A stretch of DNA of 64,000 nucleotides from Formosa sp. Hel1_31_208 (GTDB lineage Bacteria; Bacteroidota; Bacteroidia; Flavobacteriales; Flavobacteriaceae), in contig NZ_LT629733.1 of NCBI RefSeq assembly GCF_900104785.1, forward strand, positions 528,501 to 592,500, written 5' to 3'. The notes under the pieces are model-generated. The model did not search any database. It saw only the letters and a list, made by a program, of their open reading frames with translations, and was not told where the DNA came from. Each line of letters begins with the position of its first letter. Within the stretch, counting starts at the first letter, position 1. The position numbers and the translations under genes are program-made. Shown here piece after piece: positions 54,272-61,984 of this stretch.

Positions 54272-54711
54272 GCCTTAATCATAGCAATATGCGGAATACC
54301 ATCTTCAAGGTACTCCTCTCCTACTTCATAAAACTCAAGATTATTATAAAAACGTTTTAAATAGGTTTGTGCCGAAATTTTAACCTCGGTTTCATTGTAC
54401 TTTTCTTTTATAGCATCTATAGAGGCATTCATGATGTCGTAGCCGTATTTATGCTCGCGTTCTTTAGCGGCAACCACTACTCTACCAATACTTGCTAATT
54501 CAAAGTAATCGCCAGGCTTAAACACTCTCGTATAAGCAACTACTTTATTGTTTTTAAAACCTATAACATGCAGTGCTTTTTGATCTTTGTCATCGATATC
54601 TTGATACACACAATCTTGCTCAACAACAAAGACCTCGCTTCTTAATTGAAGTATATCATATAAGTCTTGTGTACTGAGCTCTTGAAACGTTTTTACTTTA
54701 ATTTCTAACAT
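54268..54711 (-). CDS. GNAT-family N-acetyltransferase (ElaA-like)
   Basis: 147 aa. ElaA signatures are DLYDILQLRSEVFVVEQDCVYQDIDDKDQKALHVIG and IGRVVVAAKEREHKYGYDIMNASI (acetyl-CoA P-loop region). Substrate is unknown. Located downstream of the cation efflux gene with a 6-nt gap, so likely in one operon with it and rpiB. Confidence 0.9.
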   Translation of the reverse strand: MLEIKVKTFQELSTQDLYDILQLRSEVFVVEQDCVYQDIDDKDQKALHVIGFKNNKVVAYTRVFKPGDYFELASIGRVVVAAKEREHKYGYDIMNASIDAIKEKYNETEVKISAQTYLKRFYNNLEFYEVGEEYLEDGIPHIAMIKA

Positions 54712-54717
54712 GCCTTT

Positions 54718-55635
54718 TTAATCCTGAACAATTACCTGTTTATCATCACATTTTCCGAATTCTGGTTGGATATTCACATGATTGATTCCGAAATTTTTAA
54801 ATACCAAATCTTCTACCTGATGTAAAATAACATCAAATTGTGATAAGGTAATATCAGTATTGAAATCAATATGTGCTTCTAAATGAATTTCTTCTTCATT
54901 TAACTGCCAAATATGAACGTGATGTACGTTCTTAATAGCCTCTAATTGTTGAATATCTTTTACAATGTCTTTTACTTGGATGGTCTCAGGGGTAAATAGC
55001 ATCAACACTTTGACAGCATCTTTTAATAAGTCGTAACCCATATAAATTAAATACAAAGCAATAATTAATGTTAACAAGCTGTCCACCCAAAACACCTCGT
55101 AATACTTCATTAATAGACCACCAATTAATACCGCCACACTAGCCATCATATCAGTTAAAAGATGAAGGTAAGCACTTTTCATGTTCATGTTAGCTTCAGC
55201 ATCTTTTTTTAATATGAGTACGCTTAAGCCATTTCCTAAAATTGCAACTGCCGATAATAAAATAACTAAATTAGATGCAATTTCTTGCGGATTCTGAAAC
55301 CGCTCAATCGCCTCAATAATCAATAATATTGCGACAATAATAAGGGTAGACGCATTAATAAAAGCGGCTAAAATTTCAGCTCGCTTATAACCAAATGTTT
55401 TTTGAAGAGAAGCTTGTCGTTTAGATAATTTATTAGCCCCATAGCTAATAACAAGCGAAACTACATCACTAAAATTATGTAAGGCGTCACTTAATAGTGC
55501 TAAACTTCCAGAGCGTAATCCTCCAATAACTTGTGCTACTGTAATTATAATGTTTAGAAAGATAGAAATAATAAGATTTCGTCCTCTTAGATCATTGTGT
55601 TGAGATGAATGATTATGTGAATGCGTGTGACCCAT
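54718..55635 (-). CDS. Cation diffusion facilitator (Zn/Co/Cd efflux, CzcD-like)
   Basis: 305 aa. His-rich N-terminus (MGHTHSHNHSSQHND), six transmembrane helices over ~20-205 with metal motif SDALHNFSDVVSL and LLTDMMASVAVLIGG (HxxxD type), and a C-terminal cytoplasmic domain with His residues (HHVHIWQLNEEEIHLEAHI). It exports divalent metal ions in exchange for protons. Begins directly after the rpiB stop. Confidence 0.93.
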   Translation of the reverse strand: MGHTHSHNHSSQHNDLRGRNLIISIFLNIIITVAQVIGGLRSGSLALLSDALHNFSDVVSLVISYGANKLSKRQASLQKTFGYKRAEILAAFINASTLIIVAILLIIEAIERFQNPQEIASNLVILLSAVAILGNGLSVLILKKDAEANMNMKSAYLHLLTDMMASVAVLIGGLLMKYYEVFWVDSLLTLIIALYLIYMGYDLLKDAVKVLMLFTPETIQVKDIVKDIQQLEAIKNVHHVHIWQLNEEEIHLEAHIDFNTDITLSQFDVILHQVEDLVFKNFGINHVNIQPEFGKCDDKQVIVQD

Positions 55636-56070
55636 TTAACATGAGATCGGAATTTTATCCACGCGATTTTGATGACGTCCGCCTTCAAACTCGGTAGCTA
55701 AAAATGTATCTACAATTTGAATTGCTTGTTGTAAGGCTGTATATCGAGCAGGAATACAACAAATGTTTGCATTATTATGTTGACGAGTTAATTCGGTAAT
55801 CTCTTTAGTCCAACAAATACCAGCGCGTACGTTTTGATGTTTATTTGCGGTCATAGCAACACCATTAGCGCTTCCACAGATTAAAATACCAAAATCAACT
55901 TTGTTATTCGCAACATCTTCTGCTACTGGATGTACAAAATCAGGATAGTCTACACTATCATTTGAATCTGTACCATAGTTATTAACAGTAAAACCTTTAG
56001 CCTCTAAATGAGCTAAAATAGCTTGTTTATACTCGGTTCCTGCGTGATCGTTACCTATCGAAATCGTCAT
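55636..56070 (-). CDS. rpiB: Ribose-5-phosphate isomerase B
   Basis: 144 aa. RpiB motifs: ISIGNDHAGTEYKQAI near the N-terminus, ILICGSANGVAMTANKHQNVRAGICW (catalytic Cys and Thr region) and the His in LTRQHNNANICCIPAR. It interconverts ribose-5-phosphate and ribulose-5-phosphate. First gene of a likely rpiB-CDF-GNAT operon leading away from the non-coding region at 56071-56834. Confidence 0.95.
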   Translation of the reverse strand: MTISIGNDHAGTEYKQAILAHLEAKGFTVNNYGTDSNDSVDYPDFVHPVAEDVANNKVDFGILICGSANGVAMTANKHQNVRAGICWTKEITELTRQHNNANICCIPARYTALQQAIQIVDTFLATEFEGGRHQNRVDKIPISC

Positions 56071-56834
56071 AATTTTATAGTATGGTTTAAAACCTTAAAG
56101 TTAATAATTGCTTATAAATAAACCGAAAGATAAAACACTTAGTTATTCATAATAATTAAGTTTGATAATAACCTGTAATTATCGATCAATAAGGATTGTT
56201 AACTACCTCTATAATTTGTATTCATTACTTGTTCATATCTTCTTCTAAGTACTTAAAAGTTTTCTTAGGATTATCCAGTAAATTTTACAATCAAAAACTT
56301 AGAGTAGATAACCTAAAAAGTTAATCGTTTTTTGTAGTCAAGTTATCAGCATCCAAATACTAAGATACCAACACTAAATTTTAAAATACTTATTAAGTTT
56401 TAGTTGTCAACATCGATTATAAACAACTGTTAATAGCTTTAGAAATGTTCTTTAAAATGAGATATTTAGATGTAAATCTAATGTTAACTAGTTATTCATC
56501 GAATTGTATAAGTCACTTATCAAAACAAAAGCTAAAAAAGTTATAGCTACTATTAACAGACTATAATAATCACCATTTATTTTTTTAAATTTTAAAAGAA
56601 AACTGATGATATGTATATATGTGTTGATAACATCGTTTTTTAATAATTTAATAGTCTCTAAACATCATTAAATAATTAAACCGTAGATTTGCAGAAACTT
56701 AATAAGCTCTTCTTCACTTAAATTAAGTTTTAAATTAAAGTTGTCATTTCGCACAACGATGCGGAATCCATAATTCTTTTTAGATTCGAAATCACGTTCT
56801 GAATGACAAATACATATAATGATTACAATTAATA
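56071..56834. other. AT-rich non-coding gap between divergent rpiB and rnr: candidate replication origin
   Basis: 764 bp without a gene, extremely AT-rich (56581-56640 has only 11 G/C). It contains several TTATCnACA-like boxes: TTATTCATA 56143, TTATCCAGT 56271, TTATCTACT (minus) 56303-56311, TTATCAGCA 56343, TTGTCAACA 56404, TTATTCATC 56492, TTATCAAAA 56517 and TTATCAACA (minus) 56622-56630. Clustered near-matches to the DnaA box plus AT-rich DNA and divergent flanking genes suggest an oriC. dnaA is not in this window, so this is only a candidate. rnpA is 5 kb away. Confidence 0.38.
56742..56808. repeat. Degenerate palindromic-end element upstream of rnr
   Basis: A 67-bp stretch bounded by TGTCATT and AATGACA inverted ends, with inner GAATC / GATTC. 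It resembles the GTCATTCC...GGAATGAC type of interspersed repeat known in Bacteroidetes genomes, but one copy is seen here. It lies 27 bp before the rnr start. Confidence 0.45.
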
Positions 56835-59024
56835 ATGACAAAACGAAAAAAAAGGAAACCTTCAAATAATAAGATTTCCAACCTTACAAATACAATTCTA
56901 AGTATTTTAAAAAAAGATAGAAACCAAACTTTTAACTATAAACAAATTGCTGCTAAACTTGGTGTTAATGATGCTAGTAGTAGAAATCAAATTATAAAAA
57001 AACTTCAGCAACTCAAAGCAAAACAAGAGATTGAAGAAGTAGATCGTGGTAAATTTAAAGCCATCGTTACTACGCAATATTATACAGGTCGTGTTGATAT
57101 GGCCTCAAGAGGTTCAGGATACATCATTAGTGACGATTTTGAAGATGATGTTTACATATCATCTAATAATATGAATAAAGCACTTCACGGTGATGAGGTA
57201 GAGTTTTACGCTTATAAACGCAGAAATCGTGGTAAATTAGAAGGTGAAGTGACCAATATTATCAAACGTGCAAAAAGCGAATATGTTGGTGTAATTCAAA
57301 TTCACGATAAAAAGAATTTTGCTTTTGTAGTGGTTGATGGTACTAAAATGTACAAAGATATTTTTGTACCTATCAATAAGATAAACAAAGCAGAAGACGG
57401 TGATAAAGTATTAGTATCTCTTGAAGATTGGCCAGAAAATGCCGATTCACCTCATGGTCGTGTTCTCAAAGTACTTGGGAAACCAGGAGAACACAATACC
57501 GAAATTCACTCTATACTAGCTGAATATGGCCTACCGCTAGAATTTCCTCATGAGGTAGAAGAATTTGCAAATAAAATAGATACCTCAATTACTAAAAAGG
57601 AAATTGATAAACGTCGGGACATGCGTAACGATTTAACCTTTACTATAGATCCAAAAGATGCTAAAGATTTTGATGATGCTTTATCATTTAAAGTTTTAGA
57701 TGATGGTTTATACGAAATTGGAATTCATATTGCAGATGTCTCACATTATTTACAAGAAGGCACTATTTTAGATGATGAAGCATATGAGCGTGCAACATCG
57801 GTGTATTTAGTCGATCGTGTGGTACCAATGCTTCCTGAAATTTTATCAAATGGCGCCTGTTCATTACGACCACATGAAGAGAAATATACCTTTTCTGCAG
57901 TGTTTAAAATGAATGATAAAGCCGAAATTAAAGACCAATGGTTTGGCAGAACAGTGACGTATTCTGATGCGCGATTTGCTTACGAAGAGGCACAAGCTAT
58001 TATTGAATCCAAGTCCAATAGTATTCCTCAAGAGGTTTCATTAACAGGAAAACCATATCAAACAGATAAAGCAATAGCCGATGCAGTGTTAAAAATGGAC
58101 GAGCTTGCAAAAATTATGCGTCGTAAACGTATGAGCACTGGGGCTATTTCATTTGATAAAGTGGAAGTAAAATTCGATTTAGATGAAGCGGCAAATCCAG
58201 TAGGTGTGTTCTTTAAAACTAGTAAAGATGCTAATAAACTCATAGAAGAGTTTATGTTATTAGCTAATAGAAAGGTGTCAGAATTTATTGGGAAACAAAA
58301 GAAAACATTCATCTATCGTGTTCACGATGAACCAAACGATAGTAAATTAGCAGCATTACAAAATGTAGTGGGACGCTTTGGTTATAAACTTGATTTTAAA
58401 GATCGTAAAAGTGTGGCATCTTCATTAAATAATTTATTAAAAGATGTGCATGGTAAAAAGGAACAAAACCTTGTAGATACCTTAACCATTCGCACCATGA
58501 GTAAAGCTGAATATACCACTCATAATATTGGGCATTATGGCTTAGCTTTCGATTACTACAGCCACTTCACCTCACCTATTCGAAGGTATCCTGATGTGAT
58601 AGCACACCGTTTATTACAACATTATTTGGATGGTGGAGCATCGGTAAGTGAAGATATTTACGAAGACAAATGTAACCACTCTAGTAATATGGAGTATTTA
58701 GCAACAAAAGCCGAAAGAGATTCTATTAAATATATGCAAATTCGTTTTATGGAAGATCATAAAAACGAAAACTTTGTAGGTGTGATTTCTGGCGTGACCG
58801 ACTGGGGAATTTATATTGAAATTATCTCCAATAAATGTGAAGGCATGGTCAGCGTTCGTGATATGAAAGATGATCATTATGCTTTTGATGAAGATCATTA
58901 CGCTTTGATAGGAAAGAATTCTAAAATAATGTATCAGCTCGGTGATGAAGTTGTTGTCAAAGTAAAAAATACCGATTTAGTTAAAAAACACCTAGATTTT
59001 ACCTTGATTGGTAAACATGAATAA
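56835..59024 (+). CDS. rnr: Ribonuclease R
   Basis: 729 aa. N-terminal helix-turn-helix-like RNase R region (~1-65), cold-shock domains (~70-230), the RNB catalytic domain (~245-570) with DPKDAKDFDDALSF (metal-binding Asps) and HYGLAFDYYSHFTSPIRRYPD, and a C-terminal S1 domain (~630-725, NFVGVISGVTDWGIYIEIISNKCEG). It degrades structured RNA 3' to 5'. Divergent from rpiB across the candidate origin. Confidence 0.96.
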   Translation: MTKRKKRKPSNNKISNLTNTILSILKKDRNQTFNYKQIAAKLGVNDASSRNQIIKKLQQLKAKQEIEEVDRGKFKAIVTTQYYTGRVDMASRGSGYIISDDFEDDVYISSNNMNKALHGDEVEFYAYKRRNRGKLEGEVTNIIKRAKSEYVGVIQIHDKKNFAFVVVDGTKMYKDIFVPINKINKAEDGDKVLVSLEDWPENADSPHGRVLKVLGKPGEHNTEIHSILAEYGLPLEFPHEVEEFANKIDTSITKKEIDKRRDMRNDLTFTIDPKDAKDFDDALSFKVLDDGLYEIGIHIADVSHYLQEGTILDDEAYERATSVYLVDRVVPMLPEILSNGACSLRPHEEKYTFSAVFKMNDKAEIKDQWFGRTVTYSDARFAYEEAQAIIESKSNSIPQEVSLTGKPYQTDKAIADAVLKMDELAKIMRRKRMSTGAISFDKVEVKFDLDEAANPVGVFFKTSKDANKLIEEFMLLANRKVSEFIGKQKKTFIYRVHDEPNDSKLAALQNVVGRFGYKLDFKDRKSVASSLNNLLKDVHGKKEQNLVDTLTIRTMSKAEYTTHNIGHYGLAFDYYSHFTSPIRRYPDVIAHRLLQHYLDGGASVSEDIYEDKCNHSSNMEYLATKAERDSIKYMQIRFMEDHKNENFVGVISGVTDWGIYIEIISNKCEGMVSVRDMKDDHYAFDEDHYALIGKNSKIMYQLGDEVVVKVKNTDLVKKHLDFTLIGKHE

Positions 59025-59032
59025 TAAAAGTT

Positions 59033-59130
59033 AGGGCGTTTCTCTGCATCGTTTTAACGATGTAGAGTCAGGCTGTACGTTATATCCTTTGGCAAACCAA
59101 AAGGATGTCACTTCCATCCTTAACGCAGAC
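59033..59130. repeat. Structured interspersed repeat (three-hairpin element) after rnr
   Basis: About 98 bp in the rnr-UPF0145 gap. Outer arms GCGTT (59036) and AACGC (59122) can pair. Inside are a 12-bp hairpin (CTCTGCATCGTT / AACGATGTAGAG, 2-nt loop), CCTTTGG / CCAAAAGG, and an alternative AAGGATG / CATCCTT. GGCTGTACGTTATATC lies between the first two. I recall this GGGCGT ... GGGCTGTACGCTATATC ... AAAAGGATG ... CCCTAACGC layout from many Flavobacteriaceae intergenic regions. Class and function are not established here. Confidence 0.6.
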
Positions 59131-59194
59131 AGCACCATAATTTAGGACCTGTAACATTTCAGAAAAAAACATACTAACCAAAAAACTCATCACT

Positions 59195-59491
59195 ATGGTT
59201 CTCACTACAACAAACTCCATTGAAGGATTTAAAATTATAGAATATAAAGGCATCGTTACAGGTGTAGCTATTAATGAACAAAAATTATCAATGGGATTTA
59301 GTATGGCAAAGTATTACAAAGCACTTCAGGGTAGTATCGATGCCACAAAAGAAACAGCATTTCAAATACTTACAGAAAACGCAAAAAAAATTGGCGCTAA
59401 TGCCGTTGTTGGTATTAAAGTGGAAATTGAATTATTAGCGAGTAATTATGCTATGATTTCTATTACAGGAACAGCAGTTTCTGTCGCTTAA
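59195..59491 (+). CDS. UPF0145 / YbjQ-family protein
   Basis: 98 aa. The sequence GIVTGVAINEQ, ATKETAFQILTENAKKIGANAVVGIKVEIE and ISITGTAVSV match the small, likely pentameric YbjQ/UPF0145 fold, often annotated as heavy-metal-binding; no clear metal site is seen. Function unknown. Independent start after the structured repeat, followed by a separate gene at 59584. Confidence 0.88.
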   Translation: MVLTTTNSIEGFKIIEYKGIVTGVAINEQKLSMGFSMAKYYKALQGSIDATKETAFQILTENAKKIGANAVVGIKVEIELLASNYAMISITGTAVSVA

Positions 59492-59583
59492 ATTCAGAAA
59501 TCATATTCAAAACTGTAACAATTATATTGCTATAACATCTTTATAACACAAATACACGTAACTCTAATATAAAGATATTTAAT

Positions 59584-60258
59584 ATGAAACCATTTTTTAC
59601 ACTTGCATTCGTCATTATCGCATCAATAGCAACAGCACAAAACCCTCTAGGAAAAGCCGTAGGTGATTTCAATGAGGTAAAGGTCTATGATCTTATTGAA
59701 GTGAATTTAATAAAAGCTAATGAAGCAAAAGTAGAAATTACAGGAGATGACATTGAAGATGTTGAGGTAATTAATAAAGACGGAAAACTTAAAATCCGTA
59801 TGAAATTCAATAAGACATTTAATGGTGACCGCACATTTGTGGCGGTATATTATAATACCTTAGACATTATTGATGGTAATGAAGGTGCTTTTATTAGTGC
59901 TAATGAACTTATTGAGCAAAATTCAATTGAATTAAAAGCTCAAGAAGGAGCTCGATTAAAAATTGGATTAGATGTAAATCAAGTGACCATAAAGGCAGTA
60001 TCTGGAGGTGTTGTAGAAACTAAAGGAAAAGCAATTTCACAAGATATTACACTTAATACCGGCGGTGTTTATGAAGGTAAATCATTCGAAACACAAAACA
60101 CTACTGTTAATATCAAAGCCGCTGGAGAAGCCGATATTAATGCGTCTAAAACAGTTAATGCTAAGGTCATAGCCGGTGGGGATATTTTTATTTACGGAAA
60201 TCCAGAAAAAGTAAATGAAAAAAGAACGCTTGGTGGACGAATTAAGCGAATGGATTAA
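59584..60258 (+). CDS. Head GIN domain protein (DUF2807), secreted
   Basis: 224 aa with a signal peptide ending ATAQ. The rest is an auto-transporter-adhesin-like beta-helical head GIN domain (DFNEVKVYDLIEVNLIKA... IDGNEGAFISANE... NTGGVYEGKSFETQNTTVNIKAAGEADINASKTVNAKVIAGGDIFIYGNP). Many Bacteroidetes encode several; function unknown, probably periplasmic or surface. Confidence 0.85.
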   Translation: MKPFFTLAFVIIASIATAQNPLGKAVGDFNEVKVYDLIEVNLIKANEAKVEITGDDIEDVEVINKDGKLKIRMKFNKTFNGDRTFVAVYYNTLDIIDGNEGAFISANELIEQNSIELKAQEGARLKIGLDVNQVTIKAVSGGVVETKGKAISQDITLNTGGVYEGKSFETQNTTVNIKAAGEADINASKTVNAKVIAGGDIFIYGNPEKVNEKRTLGGRIKRMD

Positions 60259-60297
60259 TCCATTAATTAAACTACTTGAGTACCAGTCTTTTTTTAT

Positions 60298-60305
60298 TAG
60301 ATTTG
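60298..60305 (+). promoter_or_regulatory. -7 box upstream of the LysE-family gene
   Basis: TAGATTTG matches TAnnTTTG, 19 nt before the ATG at 60325. Confidence 0.5.
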
Positions 60306-60324
60306 TAGGAAAGCAATTTCCTCT

Positions 60325-61011
60325 ATGTTTGATGATATTTTAGCAGCTATTCCGTTCGGCATCATATTGGCATTCACTATTGGTCCGGTGTTTTTTGTAT
60401 TACTGGAAACTAGTGCAACCAAAGGATTTAGAAGCGCCTTGATATTTGATCTTGGTGTGATTATTGCTGATGTCGTCTTTATTTTTGTGGCATTTTATAG
60501 TGCTAATAATTTGATAAACAAAATCAAAGACGATCCTAATTTCTTAATTTTTGGAGGCGTGTTATTAGCAGCTTATGGGTTTATTTCCTTCGTTAAAACC
60601 TCACGATCATTCCGGTCTATTGTTAAGGAATATCATCGTGTAGAAATTCCTAAAAATGACTATGGTAAACTTTTTATAAAAGGGTTTTTGCTCAATTTTA
60701 TTAATATAGGCGTATTATTAGGATGGCTAGGATTTATTATGATTGGAAGTTCAATCACTGAATCTAAAAATGGTGTTTTAGTCTTTATTATTACCATGTT
60801 AACAGTCTACTTTTTAACCGATCTTTTAAAAATTGCTTTAGCTAAACGCCTAAAAAACAAGTTGACACCGCGTCTTATTTTTAAAACTAAAAAAGTAATA
60901 GCAATAGTTATTTTAGGTTTTGGGATACTATTACTTACTCAAGGGTTATTTCCAGAACTTTATGAAAAAAGTAAAGAGCAAATAGAAAAAGTGAATCCAA
61001 TTGGTCATTAA
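60325..61011 (+). CDS. LysE-family amino acid exporter
   Basis: 228 aa with six transmembrane helices (~5-27, 38-60, 70-88, 112-135, 145-165, 190-210). The N-terminal GIILAFTIGPVFFVLLETSATKGFRSALIFDLGV resembles the LysE/RhtB family. It probably exports amino acids or related metabolites; the substrate is unknown. Confidence 0.88.
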   Translation: MFDDILAAIPFGIILAFTIGPVFFVLLETSATKGFRSALIFDLGVIIADVVFIFVAFYSANNLINKIKDDPNFLIFGGVLLAAYGFISFVKTSRSFRSIVKEYHRVEIPKNDYGKLFIKGFLLNFINIGVLLGWLGFIMIGSSITESKNGVLVFIITMLTVYFLTDLLKIALAKRLKNKLTPRLIFKTKKVIAIVILGFGILLLTQGLFPELYEKSKEQIEKVNPIGH

Positions 61012-61033
61012 TTAATGACGATAGCGCCTATAG

Positions 61034-61102
61034 AAACCCTCAACACAAGTTGAATGTTTTCTGAGGCATCTAGCGGATTCGAACCACTGTACAAGGTTTT
61101 GC
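61034..61102 (-). pseudogene. Duplicated tRNA-Cys 3' half with terminator (pseudo-tRNA)
   Basis: A 69-bp block repeating 61145-61213 with 2 mismatches (67/69 identity), offset 111 bp. On the minus strand it begins at the GCA anticodon and includes the rest of the anticodon loop, T arm, acceptor 3' half and the terminator, but lacks the 5' half: in its place is unrelated sequence. Not a functional tRNA. Confidence 0.85.
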
Positions 61103-61142
61103 TTAGCTTTAATACTAATTTTTTATAAAAATTAAGCAATTA

Positions 61143-61172
61143 AAAAACCCTCAACACAAGTTGAAGGTTTTC
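61143..61172 (-). terminator. Terminator of tRNA-Cys
   Basis: AACCTTCAAC / GTTGAGGGTT stem (one G:U) with a 4-nt loop and T6 on the minus strand, starting 2 nt after the tRNA 3' end. Confidence 0.82.
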
Positions 61173-61174
61173 TG

Positions 61175-61245
61175 AGGCATCTAGCGGATTCGAACCGCTG
61201 TACAAGGTTTTGCAGACCTCTGCCTAGCCACTCGGCCAAGATGCC
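61175..61245 (-). tRNA. tRNA-Cys (GCA)
   Basis: 71 nt on the minus strand. Acceptor GGCATCT / AGATGCC, discriminator T as typical of tRNA-Cys. Anticodon stem AGGTC... with the loop containing GCA, T arm GCGGTTCGAATCCGC. CCA is not encoded. The copy just downstream is a partial duplicate. Confidence 0.95.
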
Positions 61246-61314
61246 TTATTCATTTGTTCGTTACAAACAAGGATGGCAAATGTATAAAAAATTACCATTT
61301 TACACCATAAACCC

Positions 61315-61677
61315 CTAGTTTTTTCGTCTTTCGGTCATTTTTATCGTTACGCTTTCTACATCACCTCCCATTGGCGGATTCAATTTACTCACACTCACAG
61401 TTGCTTTTTTAACCAAATGGTCCTCTTTAAATATGCGCTTAAGTATGCGTTGAGCAACTGTTTCTAGTAGTTTTGAAGCCTGTTGCATTTCTTCTTTGAC
61501 AATGTTATTTAAAAGCACGTAGTCTACTGTATCACTTAATTCATCCGTTTTAGCAGAAGCTAGTAAATTAGCCTTTACCTTTAAGTCTACACGATAGTCG
61601 CTGCCTATTTTTGTTTCTTCTTTTAAACAACCATGATATGCAAAAACTCTGATATTTTCAACTTTTATAATCCCCAT
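61315..61677 (-). CDS. folB: Dihydroneopterin aldolase
   Basis: 120 aa. FolB features: IKVENIRVFAYHGCLKEETKIGSDYRVDL at the N-terminus (the catalytic/substrate region, YHGC), LSDTVDYVLLNNIV and the C-terminal VSVSKLNPPMGGDVESVTI. It converts dihydroneopterin to 6-hydroxymethyl-dihydropterin in folate synthesis. Likely cotranscribed with the zinc-ribbon gene 3 bp upstream. Confidence 0.95.
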   Translation of the reverse strand: MGIIKVENIRVFAYHGCLKEETKIGSDYRVDLKVKANLLASAKTDELSDTVDYVLLNNIVKEEMQQASKLLETVAQRILKRIFKEDHLVKKATVSVSKLNPPMGGDVESVTIKMTERRKN

Positions 61678-61680
61678 CTC

Positions 61681-61890
61681 TTAATTAGTGAAAAAATCAA
61701 AAACATTACTAATCGCACTTGTTTTAGTTTTAAAGAACTCAGTGTAAGTACAGCGTTCACAAGTTACAGAAGTGAATTTTTGGTTTTGTACATCGAATAT
61801 TTTAGACAAAGTACCACCTGTGGCTCTCATTTGTCCTGTTTTATAAGTTCTGTTACTACATTTTGGGCATTTGTAATTTGCGTGTTCCAT
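61681..61890 (-). CDS. Small zinc-ribbon protein (DUF2082-like)
   Basis: 69 aa with two CxxC knuckles (YKCPKCSNR and VTCERCTYTEFF) flanking a conserved RATGGTLSKIFDVQNQKF segment, as in COG3478/DUF2082 nucleic-acid-binding zinc ribbons. Function unknown. Precedes folB in one operon. Confidence 0.8.
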   Translation of the reverse strand: MEHANYKCPKCSNRTYKTGQMRATGGTLSKIFDVQNQKFTSVTCERCTYTEFFKTKTSAISNVFDFFTN

Positions 61891-61958
61891 GGGTTATAAT
61901 TTTCCATAAAATTACACAAACTAGAACAGATTTATAACCTACAATACGTATAATTACT

Positions 61959-61979
61959 TAATTTTGTGCAATAATTTTG
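61959..61979 (+). promoter_or_regulatory. Two tandem -7 boxes upstream of glnS
   Basis: TAATTTTG occurs at 61959-61966 and 61972-61979; both match TAnnTTTG, 18 and 5 nt before the ATG at 61985. They exclude the longer in-frame start at 61964. Confidence 0.5.
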
Positions 61980-61984
61980 TGGAC

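Noticed and set aside
56668..56865. Short minus-strand open frame overlapping the rnr start
   Set aside because: Low-complexity, runs into rnr in antisense, and coincides with the repeat element; no coding support.
59033..59130. Integron attC site
   Set aside because: The arms GCGTT/AACGC recall attC ends, but the R and L boxes and a neighbouring integrase or cassette are missing.
61064..61102. Second functional tRNA-Cys
   Set aside because: No 5' half, D arm or acceptor 5' strand; only a 3' fragment.
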